NCBI GenBank assembly: GCA_037200525.1
Contig: JBBCGG010000001.1
Coordinates: 3,898,501-3,962,500 of the forward strand
Direction: 5' to 3'
Source of the DNA: Methylocella sp.
Lineage (GTDB): Bacteria; Pseudomonadota; Alphaproteobacteria; Rhizobiales; Beijerinckiaceae
DNA length: 64,000 nt
A program made the translations under genes and the position numbers. The notes beneath the pieces are model-generated. The model did not search any database and was not told the DNA's origin. It saw nothing but the letters and a program-made list of their open reading frames with translations. Positions 42,719 through 53,314 of this stretch are shown one piece after another. Position 1 is the first letter of the stretch. Each line of letters opens with the position of its first letter.

Positions 42719-44239
42719 TCAGAACCTTATGATCGTGCGCACGCCAGCCACCAGTGCGTTGGGAATCCGAGAGGCGGGATTGAGCGGGTCGGCGACGTTC
42801 CCGCCTGGGTGAATGATGTATTGAAGATCAGGCTGAATCGCCCAGCTGGGCGAAATTCTGGCCTGGTAAGTAAGCTCTATCGTGGCCTCGTAGTTTTGGA
42901 TCGGCATCGGTACGCCGGTGAACGAAACCATGTCCCGATCATGGGCGATCGCCTGCGGAGAAATCCGCCCATAGGCAAAGGCGACTCCCGCCTGATCATT
43001 CAAGCGCCCCGGCAGCAACCCTTTATAGGTGAGGCCGAAATCGCTGTAGAAGTCGATGAGATTGCGGTCGCTCGGGCTTGTCGACGCGCGAACGAATCCG
43101 CTCAGACCTTGATCCGGCTCTCCGCCTGGGAAGCGCCACAGCATCTGATCAATAGAGGTGTAAAACCCATAATCGCCATGATGCTGCAGCGGCTGCCCTG
43201 AACTCGCCGGGCTGGCCAGCGAGAGGCCTTGCAGATCAAAACGCTCGTCTGCAAACTGCCCGGTGTGATACCAGGCGCCGAGCCTCATTATTCCAGGCAG
43301 GGCCGATGAGCGCGCATCGCCGTTGCTGGGCGTCTGGTCCAAAGTTGGATTTCGCGATCCTTCGACATTCGGATTTCCGTCTCCCGAACCCTGATTGTAA
43401 AAGTAGTCAATCTCCGTCATCAGCAGCGGAGGGTCGCTCACGCGAAAGGAGACGCCGTAGGGATCTCGATTCACCGGATTGCCGGAACCTGGACCGGCGG
43501 GGTCGCCGTCGAAGATGCCGGCCTTGATCGTGAACGCCTCACTTGGTTTGAATCTCAGCCGCATGCCGGGCGTCGCCTCGGGATAGGCTGGCCCGCCGCT
43601 TGGGAGATTTTCCGTGACGATCAGCGGCCAGCCAAACGTCGAGTTCACGAACAAATTGGCGTTCCGGCTGATGAAAAACTCCTGCGACGCCGTGATCTGC
43701 CCGATGCGGAGGGTCGCATCATCTCCAACTTTTTGTTCGACCCACAGATTGAACAGTCGAATTGTGGCCGGCGCTTCGATGCTGCTGACAGTCATCAGGT
43801 TCCCGACGAACCCCGCCGAGAGGCCCTCTCCGCTTATCTGGTGAATGCTGGCGTGGAGCGTCGCGCCCGACCAGCCAAACAGCTTGTCGAGGTCGCCATC
43901 GATAAGGACGCCAAGACGGCTATCATAGATGAGGCCTTGCCTGACGCCGCCGACAGGATTCGACAGCATCTCTCCGTAATAGCTGAATATAATATTTACG
44001 CCCGCGTCGGCGAGAACCGGCCGCAACCCGCCGAGACTACGCATTTGCGCCAGCATATTGGATAGCGCGGCATCGTCCTGCGTGGGGATTTGCGCCTGAG
44101 CGACATCATCCGCCGCCCATGCGGAATTGTGGACAATCGGCGCGAGGGAAGCCAGAACGATGAAAATCCACAAGAACCGATGCTCGGGCTTACCCAAGAA
44201 TTCTGCTCCGGAACGGTTGAGCCCCTCTCTGAAGACCAT
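42719..44239 (-). CDS. OprB-type carbohydrate-selective porin
   Basis: A 506-residue outer-membrane beta-barrel of the OprB family. A signal peptide follows a short hydrophilic start (FLWIFIVLASLAPIVHNSAWA). Alternating amphipathic strands run through the protein and include LFNLWVEQKVGDDATLRIGQ, FGWPLIVTENLPSGGPAYP and the terminal strand ending in IRF, the C-terminal phenylalanine needed for BAM insertion. Family members pass sugars such as glucose; in methylotrophs the substrate is often unknown. It is a lone gene convergent with gyrA. Confidence 0.9.
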   Translation of the reverse strand: MVFREGLNRSGAEFLGKPEHRFLWIFIVLASLAPIVHNSAWAADDVAQAQIPTQDDAALSNMLAQMRSLGGLRPVLADAGVNIIFSYYGEMLSNPVGGVRQGLIYDSRLGVLIDGDLDKLFGWSGATLHASIHQISGEGLSAGFVGNLMTVSSIEAPATIRLFNLWVEQKVGDDATLRIGQITASQEFFISRNANLFVNSTFGWPLIVTENLPSGGPAYPEATPGMRLRFKPSEAFTIKAGIFDGDPAGPGSGNPVNRDPYGVSFRVSDPPLLMTEIDYFYNQGSGDGNPNVEGSRNPTLDQTPSNGDARSSALPGIMRLGAWYHTGQFADERFDLQGLSLASPASSGQPLQHHGDYGFYTSIDQMLWRFPGGEPDQGLSGFVRASTSPSDRNLIDFYSDFGLTYKGLLPGRLNDQAGVAFAYGRISPQAIAHDRDMVSFTGVPMPIQNYEATIELTYQARISPSWAIQPDLQYIIHPGGNVADPLNPASRIPNALVAGVRTIIRF

Positions 44240-44515
44240 GGGGCCGCTGCGGCCAAGCCGTCGCGATGCATATTGCGATGTATTTTTGATGATCTTCCGC
44301 GTTTGACGTTATCCGATCATGCGGCGGCGTCAATTAGCTGATTCTAAGGCATTTTCGCGCAACCTCGCAGGCCGTGCGCGTTTAGGCATGTGGACATTTA
44401 TTTCGGGATCAGCCCCGAAATCTGAGGCGAGCTTGGCGGCAGCGTCCGAATGAAGACCCGGCGGCGCCAAATTCGAACCATTTACTCGCTGCCCGTCTCG
44501 GCCCTTTGATGGAGC

Positions 44516-45478
44516 ATGGATCCTCTCAGGAAAGCATGCCTCTCGATCACGGCTATCGCGATCCTCGCCCTTGCGATCGCATTCGCCAAGAACATTGGAG
44601 GCCGTGACAACGAATCTCTCTGCGATGGGCGCCGTTATGCATTGAGCGCCGTCGCAAACGGCGCCTCTCCCTATATCGGACTCACCGCCGACGGCGTTTC
44701 TGGCCAATTCCTTCTGGACTATGGCGCGACACGGAGTTCGCTGTCGGCGAGCGCATTTGCCGCGCCGCATGGATCCATCAAAATCGCCGATCTTTCGCTG
44801 CCAGGTTTTACGGGCGGCGCCTTTGCGCTTACCTGCTATGACATGCCGCTAAAACCTGCCGAAAGGCAGCTCGGCCTCATAGGCTCCGACCTCCTGTCAC
44901 AGCTAAGCGCGCAATTTAGCGGAGACGCGGTGTTTTTGGGCGTTCAGCCCTGTCAATCCGGCGCCCTCCGCGCGCACGGCCTCGTTCCCATCGCCCAGAA
45001 CGGCTTCTTTTCTTCGGACCCCTCAAGAATAGACGGCAACCTTCCCAATGTTCCGGTCGTCTTTTTGCGACTTGGAGCGGTCCGCGCCTGGGCGCAATTC
45101 GACACGGGCTATGACGATGTCGTCTATGCGCGCTCCGTCGATATCAACGAGGCGCTGTTTGAACGTTTGATCCAAAGCGGGACGGCATTGGATCATGTTG
45201 CCGATATCAGCGTCGCGACTTGCGAAGGCCGCGAGAGCAGGCGCGTCTACACGGTGAAGGATCGCGCCCTTGTGATCGAAACTGAAGAGACAAAGCCAGT
45301 TGCCCGAATAAATGCCTTCCATCTGATTTTAAAGCCCGCGAATGGATGCGGCGGCATCGGCGCGATGACCGTCCCGGCGGCCCAGCTCGGAGCATCTTTT
45401 CTTCGGATTTTTGGAACGGTCGTCTTCGACCCAAGGTCCGAGGCGGTTTGGTTGAAAGGCGACGGTAAGGAACAATAG
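44516..45478 (+). CDS. Membrane-anchored aspartic-protease-like protein
   Basis: 320 residues with an N-terminal membrane anchor or signal (LSITAIAILALAIAFA). Two lobes resemble a retropepsin/pepsin-like fold: lobe 1 has FLLDYGATRSSLSA followed by GLIGSDLLSQL, and lobe 2 has AQFDTGYDDVVYA. The catalytic aspartates would be in DYG and DTG. DYG in place of DTG/DSG in lobe 1 is unusual, so activity is uncertain. Four cysteines outside the cytoplasmic part may form disulfides. It is a single gene between the porin gene and the RT remnant; its substrate is unknown. Confidence 0.6.
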   Translation: MDPLRKACLSITAIAILALAIAFAKNIGGRDNESLCDGRRYALSAVANGASPYIGLTADGVSGQFLLDYGATRSSLSASAFAAPHGSIKIADLSLPGFTGGAFALTCYDMPLKPAERQLGLIGSDLLSQLSAQFSGDAVFLGVQPCQSGALRAHGLVPIAQNGFFSSDPSRIDGNLPNVPVVFLRLGAVRAWAQFDTGYDDVVYARSVDINEALFERLIQSGTALDHVADISVATCEGRESRRVYTVKDRALVIETEETKPVARINAFHLILKPANGCGGIGAMTVPAAQLGASFLRIFGTVVFDPRSEAVWLKGDGKEQ

Positions 45479-46254
45479 TCGGCGGCGCAGCCGCGCGTCC
45501 AGCGACGAGGAGATGTGTCGGCCCGTGCTCCATGCAAGCCAGCGGCGAAATGCGATCACACGGGTGATCAAGTTGCGGAACTGCGGCTGGGGTAAGATTG
45601 GGTGTGTCTTGAGCCGCCTGTGGAGCATAGCGGATGTCGGGGCGTTAACGTGCGCGCGACCTTAACGATACAGACGCGTCAGTTAAAGGCCACTCCGGCA
45701 CTGAAAGGTTCCAATCCAAGTATCGCCTTGCGGTCGCGATCTAACTTTGCGACTGATTTCTCACCAATGAGGCCCACCAGCAAAGCTTTGAGGCACCTCT
45801 CCTGTGCCGCCCTAAGGCGATTTGTAAACTCGTCGCGATTGATGACGGCAGCCATGGAAGCACTGTGTCCGATAACAAATGAGTCAAGAGTTCGGCTCAG
45901 TTCGCTCAGCGTTCTTTTTTCCTTAATGCAAAAATTACGCGAGCACATAGACGCCATCTTCTTCTCGATTTCTTCAAGTTTTTTAAATGGTGCGCAGAGG
46001 CGATATTCTGTATCGAACCGCTTTATATGCACTCCTAGAAAGAGGATTTCTTTTGAAGGCTCTACAATAATTGTTTTGGATTGCTCTCCGAGTTCAGGGA
46101 TGCTTAATCCTAGAATAGACAAGCTTTTCTTGATTAAAGCGAGCGCGACTTTACACTGCATTTCATTTTCGCCGAATAAGGCGAGGTCATCAGCATAGCG
46201 CAGAGCAATTATCCCCGCTTTGGTGATTTCGGTGTCAAATTTCTTTAGCACTAG

Positions 46255-47090
46255 GGCCCAGACCCATAAAATGGTTGGCGTGACAGGCGGATTGTGATTC
46301 ACAGCTTCCGAAAGGAAGCGACTATGAATCGGGATCAATTCTGGCTGACGGACGCGCAGTTCGCGAAGATCGCGCCGCATCTTCCCACGGACACGCGCGG
46401 CAAGGCGCGCGTCGATGATCGCCGGGTGGTCAGCGGGATCATTCATGTGCTGAAATCTGGCGGACGCTGGATTGACGCGCCGCTGGAGTACGGGCCAAAG
46501 AAGACTCTCTACAATCGCTACGTTCGCTGGGCTGCTAAGGGCGTTTGGATCGATCTGTTCCACGCGCTTGCGCAAGCAGGCGGGCCGCCGGCGCAGGTCC
46601 TCATCGACTCCTCGGCGGTCAAGGCGCATCGCTCGGCCAGTGGCGGCAAAGGGGGGAGAAGAATCAGGCCATCGGCCGTTCGCGCGGCGGGCGCACAACC
46701 AAAATCCACGCATTGACCGATGCGGACTGCCGCCCGCTGTCTTTCATGCTCACCGGCGGCCAAATCGCCGATTGCTCGGCGGGCGCGGAGCTTATCGCGC
46801 GACTTCCTCCTTGCGAAATCCTCCATGGCGACAAGGGCTACGACGCAAATGCGATCCGTCGGCAGGTCGAGGAGCGCGGAGCTATGCCGAATATCCCGCC
46901 CAAGGCCAATCGCAGGTGGAAGAACTGCTTCTCGCCCTTCCTCTATCGAAACCGCAACGCCATCGAACGCATGTTCTGCCGCCTGAAAGACTTCAGGCGC
47001 GTGGCTACCCGCTACGACCGAAACGCCATAAACTTCCTCGCCACAGTCTGCATCGCCGCTACCGTTTGCTACTGGTTGTGAGTCTGGACC
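46255..47090 (+). mobile_element. IS-A copy 2, IS5-family (IS427-group-like) element
   Basis: 836 bp, same ends and length as copy 1 at 15801, flanked by CTAG (46251-46254, 47091-47094). It is inserted in the palm region of the reverse transcriptase gene, between motif B and YADD, oriented opposite to that gene, as copy 1 is in the FkbM gene. Confidence 0.93.
46324..47081 (+). CDS. IS-A transposase, second copy
   Basis: Same two-frame layout as copy 1, joined by a -1 shift at AAA-GGG-GGG (46648-46656). Three residues differ: Gly to Arg and Ile to Val in the first frame (TRGKARVDDRRVVSG) and Leu to Ile near the end (NAINFLATV). The catalytic Asp, Asp and Glu are intact, so this copy may also be active. 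Confidence 0.88.
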
Positions 47091-47213
47091 CTAGATTAGA
47101 CAACATTGGGGAAACGGGCATCCCCTGTCTAAGGCCGATACCCTCTTTGATGCCGTTCTCACGGGCGATTGTCATTCCTCGTCCGCCAGGATTCTCTAGG
47201 CAGTAGTGACGAA

Positions 47214-47980
47214 TTACCTGAGCATGATAGCAATAGCGGCGAGCAATACGAAGCCTCGGTAGTTTGCGAGGAGCTTGTCGTATCGGGTTGCGACGCGCCG
47301 GAACTGCTTCAGTTTATTGAAGAAACGCTCGACGAGATTGCGCTCCTTGTAGAGCGCCTTGTCGTAGGGGAGCGGCGCGCGGCGATTGGATTTTGATGGG
47401 ATCACCGGCTCAGCCTCACGCATAAGAACAGCCTTGCGCAAGTGATTGGCGTCATAACCTTTATCGGCGATGATCGCATCGGCCGCAAAGCCTTCGATCA
47501 GGGCGTGCGCTTTTGTGATGTCGTTGCGCTGCCCAGGTCCGAGAAGGAGCCGAACGGGGTTGCCGAGTGCGTCTGTCGCGGCGTGGATTTTGGTGCTCAA
47601 ACCACCGCGAGAGCGGCCCAGGCCTTGGGCATCCGCCCCCCTTTGGCGATCCTTGCGCCGGCCGCGTGCTGATGGGCGCGCACGATTGTTGAGTCGATCA
47701 TCAGCCATTCGAGATCGGCCTCGGCGGTGAATGCCTCAAGAAATCCGTCCAAGGCGCCGCGCTCGATCCAGCGATAGTAGCGGCGTTTCACCGCCTGATG
47801 GTCGCCGAAGCGTTCGGGCAGATCGCGCCAGCGGCCGCCCGAGCGGGCCATCCATAACAGCGCGTCGACGAAGCGTCGATTGTCGCAGCGCGGCACGCGC
47901 TGGCCGGCTCTTCCGCCTGGCACAAGATCACAAAGCCGCTCCCATTGATCGTCTCGCAGCGCATCGACATCCCGAATCAT
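47214..47980 (-). CDS. IS-B transposase (two frames joined by -1 frameshift)
   Basis: The first frame begins MIRDVDALRDDQWERL and holds LMIDSTIVRAHQHAAGA with the first catalytic Asp. At AAA-GGG-GGG (complement of 47636-47644) a -1 shift leads into ADAQGLGRSRGGLSTKIHA, IIADKGYDAN (second Asp) and RNLVERFFNKLKQFRRVATRYD (Glu). The fused product is about 255 residues. The start at 47980 sits at the foot of a hairpin that includes the ribosome binding site. Confidence 0.87.
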
Positions 47981-48009
47981 CAAGGCTGATCTCCAAAAAT
48001 CAGCCTTGA
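47980..48009 (-). promoter_or_regulatory. 11-bp hairpin over the IS-B transposase start
   Basis: TCAAGGCTGAT and ATCAGCCTTGA form a perfect 11-bp stem with an 8-nt loop. On the minus strand the loop carries GGAG, the Shine-Dalgarno candidate, and the ATG begins at the base of the stem. Read-through transcripts from the host gene would be translated poorly. Confidence 0.6.
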
Positions 48010-48626
48010 ATCATGGAAAGATCCTCGCGAGAATCCCCCAAACGCCGAATTCGTCACAACGGCCTAAGCAGTCTACCGCGTCGCACAAAAGCTCAGAAAT
48101 AACTTTTGAGCGCACGCTCTTCCTCAAAAGGTTTTTAACGTCGGCTCGTTTGATCTGATCGAAGAATTTTATGATATCAGTTTGTGCTACCCAAGGATGG
48201 TCGCGGCGGAGGTGAGCAGCCCGCCTCTGAGCTCCTGTCAGCGTTCTCTCTTTTGAAAAGCCATAACTAATCGGTGAGACGGGCTTAAACCTATCGTCGG
48301 CTTCCAGATGACGTAGCAGCGCGCGTTGCACCAAACGATCACGAACGGTCGGTATCGCAACGATACGATACCCGCCTGATGCTTTTAGAATTGGCGCTAT
48401 TCTCAGTTTCTCGAATCGATATTTATTTTGTTGAATTTCGCGGCGGATACGATCGACGTGGTCATCTAGCCTAGATGCAAATGACTGCGCTCGAACTCGA
48501 TCAACACCCGGGGCGCCGGGACTAGATGAGCTGGAGTCAGAGCTTTGCTTCCAAACGTCTAGGAAAGCCTCATGAGATAAAGACGCCGGAAGCCGCCTCA
48601 TGCCACTCTCCCCCGAGTACCAGGAT

Positions 48627-48968
48627 TCAGCTCCTCGGGGGCCGTTTGGAAGGCGATGCCGAACCTGACGCACCAAGCGATGCCGGATGGGAACCGGTCT
48701 CCGCGCCATCTGGCTCGCTGTACGCGAAACCACCTGACGACGGTGAAACGAGGCGGTTGCTAACGGTTAGATCAAGCGAACCTGAAACCGTAAGACATAC
48801 CGCCATCGAAAAGATGGCAGCCCGCCCCGCGATTGCAACCTTTATTCCGGCGCCGAAGCTGAGAACAAATCGTGAACAAACTGCAATCTTGACGCGAAAC
48901 GCGTCCCCCGCCGCACCGGCTCCGTCACTTAAGCTGATGGCGCGATCCTGGCTACGCTTATCGAGCAT
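48627..48968 (-). CDS. Small hypothetical ORF directly upstream of the reverse transcriptase
   Basis: 113 codons starting MLDKRSQDRAISLSDGAG with a strong ribosome binding site (GGAGGG, 7 nt before ATG) and ending 25 nt before the RT start on the same strand. A hydrophobic stretch occurs in the middle (AIAGRAAIFSMAVCLTVSG). The C-terminal third is encoded by the proximal copy of the 103-bp repeat (SPSSGGFAYSEPDGAETGS). No domain is recognised. A plus-strand frame is also open across the region, so coding is probable but not proven. Position suggests an RT accessory protein or a leader. Confidence 0.45.
   Translation of the reverse strand: MLDKRSQDRAISLSDGAGAAGDAFRVKIAVCSRFVLSFGAGIKVAIAGRAAIFSMAVCLTVSGSLDLTVSNRLVSPSSGGFAYSEPDGAETGSHPASLGASGSASPSKRPPRS
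48653..48755. repeat. 103-bp direct repeat, copy proximal to the reverse transcriptase
   Basis: Identical to 48989-49091 except for one base (g48689 versus c49025), 336 bp apart. It lies 51 bp upstream of the RT start codon. Internally GCGATGCCG occurs twice 24 bp apart, and short hairpins GCCA-TC-TGGC and CACC-N7-GGTG are visible, so it could encode or bind a structured RNA. Confidence 0.95.
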
Positions 48969-48988
48969 CTCGCACCCTCCTTCTGAAC

Positions 48989-49091
48989 GCGATGCCGAAC
49001 CTGACGCACCAAGCGATGCCGGATCGGAACCGGTCTCCGCGCCATCTGGCTCGCTGTACGCGAAACCACCTGACGACGGTGAAACGAGGCG
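48989..49091. repeat. 103-bp direct repeat, copy distal to the reverse transcriptase
   Basis: The second unit of the pair. The 233-bp stretch between the units is not duplicated. The single mismatch is g/c on the plus strand and therefore not at an adenine of either strand. No longer gene ends in this copy: the minus-strand frame through it opens only about 33 codons further upstream. Confidence 0.95.
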
Positions 49092-49235
49092 ACGAAAGCT
49101 GTGACGCAAGGAAACGTCTCGAGCTTGGCTTAGGTATAGCAAAGATTCGGGTAAAAAACTACAGTGGAGGTTGTGGATATCTCGTTATACTTGGGGATCC
49201 GCGAGAAAATAAAGCATCAACTCGCCTGGAATCCC

Positions 49236-49805
49236 TCACCCAAACAGCGCCATCGCCTCCGCCGACAGCACTCCGCCGGTGATCGCGATATTGGCGAAGG
49301 GCGCGGCGTCCGCGAGCTGTTGGCTCGTCACCATGATCTGCCCAATTTTTGTCGCGAATTCGGCGATCGAGGCGGCGAAGACGACCCTTCCCATGCCGCA
49401 CCACAGAATCGCGCCCATGCACATCGGGCAGGGCTCGCCCGAGGCGTAGAGCGTTGCGCCTTTCAGCCACTCGGTGGACTTCGTTTCGATCAAGCTGCGC
49501 ATCGCCATCATTTCGGCATGGGCTGTTGGATCATCGTTGGTTTTGCCAAGATTGCGGCCGGTTGCGATCATCTTTCCCTCACGCACGATGACGGCCCCGA
49601 AAGGAAAATCACCCTTTGCCGCCTCATCGATGGCGATGCGCATAAAATGCTCGTCTTCGGGCAGCGGCGCCATCCGTGTTGCGCCAGCCGCAGCCTGCTG
49701 CGGCGCGCCCAGCACAGCTCCGGCGATGCCCGCGCCAAGCAGCATCCTTCGCCGATCAACATCGAGCGAAGGCCATGGACCGCAATGACAGGAACACTGG
49801 CTCAT
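49236..49805 (-). CDS. Nucleoside/cytidine-type deaminase with Tat-like signal
   Basis: A 189-residue zinc deaminase of the CDA/TadA/guanine-deaminase superfamily. The zinc and catalytic motifs HAEMMAM (H-A-E) and PCPMCMGAI (PCxxC) are intact, with FPFGAVIVREG. The N-terminus has DRRRMLLGAGIAGAVLGAPQQAAAGA, a twin-arginine-like signal with hydrophobic core and AxA cleavage site, suggesting export of the folded metalloenzyme. This is unusual, as relatives are cytoplasmic. The substrate could be guanine, cytosine or another base or nucleoside. The DUF2165 gene ends 17 nt upstream on the same strand. Confidence 0.83.
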   Translation of the reverse strand: MSQCSCHCGPWPSLDVDRRRMLLGAGIAGAVLGAPQQAAAGATRMAPLPEDEHFMRIAIDEAAKGDFPFGAVIVREGKMIATGRNLGKTNDDPTAHAEMMAMRSLIETKSTEWLKGATLYASGEPCPMCMGAILWCGMGRVVFAASIAEFATKIGQIMVTSQQLADAAPFANIAITGGVLSAEAMALFG

Positions 49806-49822
49806 TCCACCCCCCATCGGCC

Positions 49823-50320
49823 TCAAGCCAGATCCTCGTCTTTCATCGAAATGAAAATCAACGCCCCGAGCATGGTCACGGCGATGCGGAAGGCGCTCGG
49901 CACGCCGTCCCAGGCGGGCGAACGCCACATGCCGAACCATTCGCCGCCGATCGCGACGAAGCCGCCCTCAAAGAGCAAGAAAGCGAGGGTTAGTCCGGCG
50001 ATCGCCATGCCCTTGGCCTCCTGAAACATCCGCGACGTGGCTTTCAGCCTGCGAAGCAAGGCGAGGGCGCCAAGCCCAGTCATCGCGGCGACAAGGATCT
50101 CTACGGCGATGATCAGGATATAGCCCGCATGATGCAGAGCGGGCGAGGTCACCGCCCGCCACTGGATAGCGGACCCAGCGGGAATTGCATCCATGTCGAA
50201 CACATGCGTGACAAAAGCGAAGTTCGTCGAATAATCCGTCAGATTGCCGAAGGCGACCAGCGCCGCATAGAGCGCCAAGGCTGCAACGCAACCAATCTTG
50301 GCAAGACGGATAGCCAGCAT
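49823..50320 (-). CDS. DUF2165 family small membrane protein
   Basis: 165 residues with four hydrophobic helices and the family hallmark FGNLTDYSTNFAFVTHVFDMD, then WRAVTSPALHHAGYILIIAVEI and FVAIGGEWFGMWRS in the last loop. The Met at MLAIRLAK is chosen; an earlier in-frame start lacks support. DUF2165 proteins are of unknown function. It is immediately upstream of the exported deaminase gene, so the two are probably one transcript. Confidence 0.82.
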   Translation of the reverse strand: MLAIRLAKIGCVAALALYAALVAFGNLTDYSTNFAFVTHVFDMDAIPAGSAIQWRAVTSPALHHAGYILIIAVEILVAAMTGLGALALLRRLKATSRMFQEAKGMAIAGLTLAFLLFEGGFVAIGGEWFGMWRSPAWDGVPSAFRIAVTMLGALIFISMKDEDLA

Positions 50321-50477
50321 TTGAGCCTCCCAAGGCGCCGACGAACGCTTAAGACATAGCACTGCCCGAACAGGCTTGTCTTGATCTCGCCAAAAAAGCT
50401 GGGATCAAGCGGAGCTTGAGGCCTCGCCCGAAGATAATGCGCGCCTTGCCCAATCCGCCGGGCGGTTCTATGCTGAG

Positions 50478-50560
50478 GGTTCGCCTTGGGGTGCTGCCGG
50501 CGACGGCGGCTGAGATCACACCCATAGAACCTGAATCTGGATAATGCCAGCGCAGGGACC
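50478..50560 (+). ncRNA. TPP riboswitch (THI element)
   Basis: The conserved thi box is clear: TTGGGGTGC, GGCTGAGA, ACCC, GAACCTGAATCTGG, then ATAATGCCAGCGCAGGGA. Helix P1 can form between GGTTC (50478-50482) and GGACC (50556-50560). It lies about 104 nt upstream of thiC and should shut off thiC expression when thiamine pyrophosphate binds. Confidence 0.93.
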
Positions 50561-50651
50561 GGCAAGACGGCTAAAAGGCATAGGCGAATCGCTAAAGCCT
50601 TGAGCCGCCAGACCCGCCTCCTGCTTTCAAAAAGACGTTAAAGAAGCTTGA

Positions 50652-52496
<1,845 letters not shown>

Positions 52497-52588
52497 GCGG
52501 CGGCGGCTTCGCGACGGGCCGCTTCGCAGAGAACGATAGCGGCGCCCCAAAACTCCAAAATCATCCGGGGGGCGCCGCCAAGCCGCTT

Positions 52589-53314
52589 TCAGATCATATA
52601 CTGGCCGCCATTGGCGGTGAGGGTCGCGCCAGTGATGAACCCCGACTCATCGGCGACGAGAAACACGACGCAGCGAGCTATTTCTTCCGGCTCGCCAAGC
52701 CGGCGCACGGGGATCAGCGGCAGAATGGATTTTTCTATCACTTCGCGCGGAACAGCCTTCACCATATCGGTTGCGATATAGCCGGGGCAGACGGCGTTGA
52801 CGGTCACTCCCTTGCCAGCGCTTTCCTGCGCGAGCGACTTGGTGAAACCGATGTCGCCGGCCTTCGAGGCAGCGTAATTGGTCTGGCCGAATTGACCCTT
52901 CTGGCCATTGATCGAGGAAATATTGACGATGCGGCCAAACCCCCGCTCGCGCATGCCTTCGATGACAGGACGAGTCATATTGAACAAGGAATTCAAATTG
53001 GTGTTGATCACCTCGCACCACTGCTCAGGCGTCATTTTGTGGAACGGAATGTCGCGGGTGATTCCCGCATTATTGATGAGAATGTCGACGGGTCCAAGAT
53101 CAGCTTCGACCTTCTTGAGCCCGGCGGCGCAATCCTTGTAATTCGAAACATCCCATTTATAGACGGGAATGCTTGTCTCCGCTTTGAATTTAGCCGCCGC
53201 CTCATCATTGTTGGCGTAATTCGCCGCGACGAGATATCCAGCCCCCTGCAATGCCTTGCTGATTGCAGCCCCAATCCCTCGCGAACCACCGCTCACTACC
53301 GCTACCCGCGCCAT
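52589..53314 (-). CDS. phaB: Acetoacetyl-CoA reductase PhaB
   Basis: A 241-residue short-chain dehydrogenase that reduces acetoacetyl-CoA to (R)-3-hydroxybutyryl-CoA with NADPH, the second step of PHB synthesis. Rossmann motif VVSGGSRGIGAAISKAL, NNAG in LINNAGITRD, catalytic Ser in VNISSINGQKGQFGQ and YAASK are all present; MTPEQWCEVINTNLNSLFN is characteristic of PhaB. The start MARVAVVSGG is standard. It lies downstream of phaA on the same strand. Confidence 0.95.
   Translation of the reverse strand: MARVAVVSGGSRGIGAAISKALQGAGYLVAANYANNDEAAAKFKAETSIPVYKWDVSNYKDCAAGLKKVEADLGPVDILINNAGITRDIPFHKMTPEQWCEVINTNLNSLFNMTRPVIEGMRERGFGRIVNISSINGQKGQFGQTNYAASKAGDIGFTKSLAQESAGKGVTVNAVCPGYIATDMVKAVPREVIEKSILPLIPVRRLGEPEEIARCVVFLVADESGFITGATLTANGGQYMI

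Larger units (their letters stand above)
47199..48064 (-). mobile_element. IS-B, IS5-family (IS427-group-like) element
   Basis: An 866-bp element with terminal inverted repeats GGCAGTAGTGACGAATT and GGCCGTTGTGACGAATT (two mismatches in 17) and a TA duplication (47197-47198, 48065-48066), the target size typical of the IS427 group. It is distinct from IS-A in sequence but uses the same two-frame coding strategy. It is inserted in the reverse transcriptase gene in the same orientation as that gene. Confidence 0.88.
45679..48601 (-). pseudogene. Reverse transcriptase gene split by two IS5-family elements
   Basis: Three pieces on the minus strand, 48601-48065, 47196-47091 and 46250-45679, join exactly once IS-B (with one TA) and IS-A copy 2 (with one CTAG) are removed: 1215 nt, 404 codons plus stop, no internal stop. 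The restored protein has APGVDRVRAQSF, IVAIPTVRDRLVQRAL, SYGFSKERT, motif A QTDIIKFFDQI (D142), motif B GLRQGMPVSPMLSNL, the catalytic YADD (233-236) and FLGVHI. There is no endonuclease or typical maturase domain. It is not DGR-like in motif B. Retron, DRT/unknown-group or stand-alone group II-like RT remain possible. The start has GGGGGAGAG upstream. Confidence 0.9.

Noticed and set aside
45679..46713. A 344-codon minus-strand frame joining IS and RT sequence
   Set aside because: It is an artefact: its first half is antisense to the IS-A transposase and only the part below 46250 is real RT coding sequence. The same holds for the frame at 15489-16259.
45679..48601. Group II intron
   Set aside because: No convincing domain V (34-nt hairpin) follows the RT, and no intron 5' GTGCG-type boundary was found. 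A GAGCC...GGTTC stem within the repeats is too short and lies upstream.
48653..49091. Diversity-generating retroelement with template and variable repeats
   Set aside because: The order repeat-repeat-RT looks right, but the only mismatch is g/c and not at adenine, no sizeable target gene ends in the distal copy, and RT motif B is QGMPVSP rather than the DGR SQ form.
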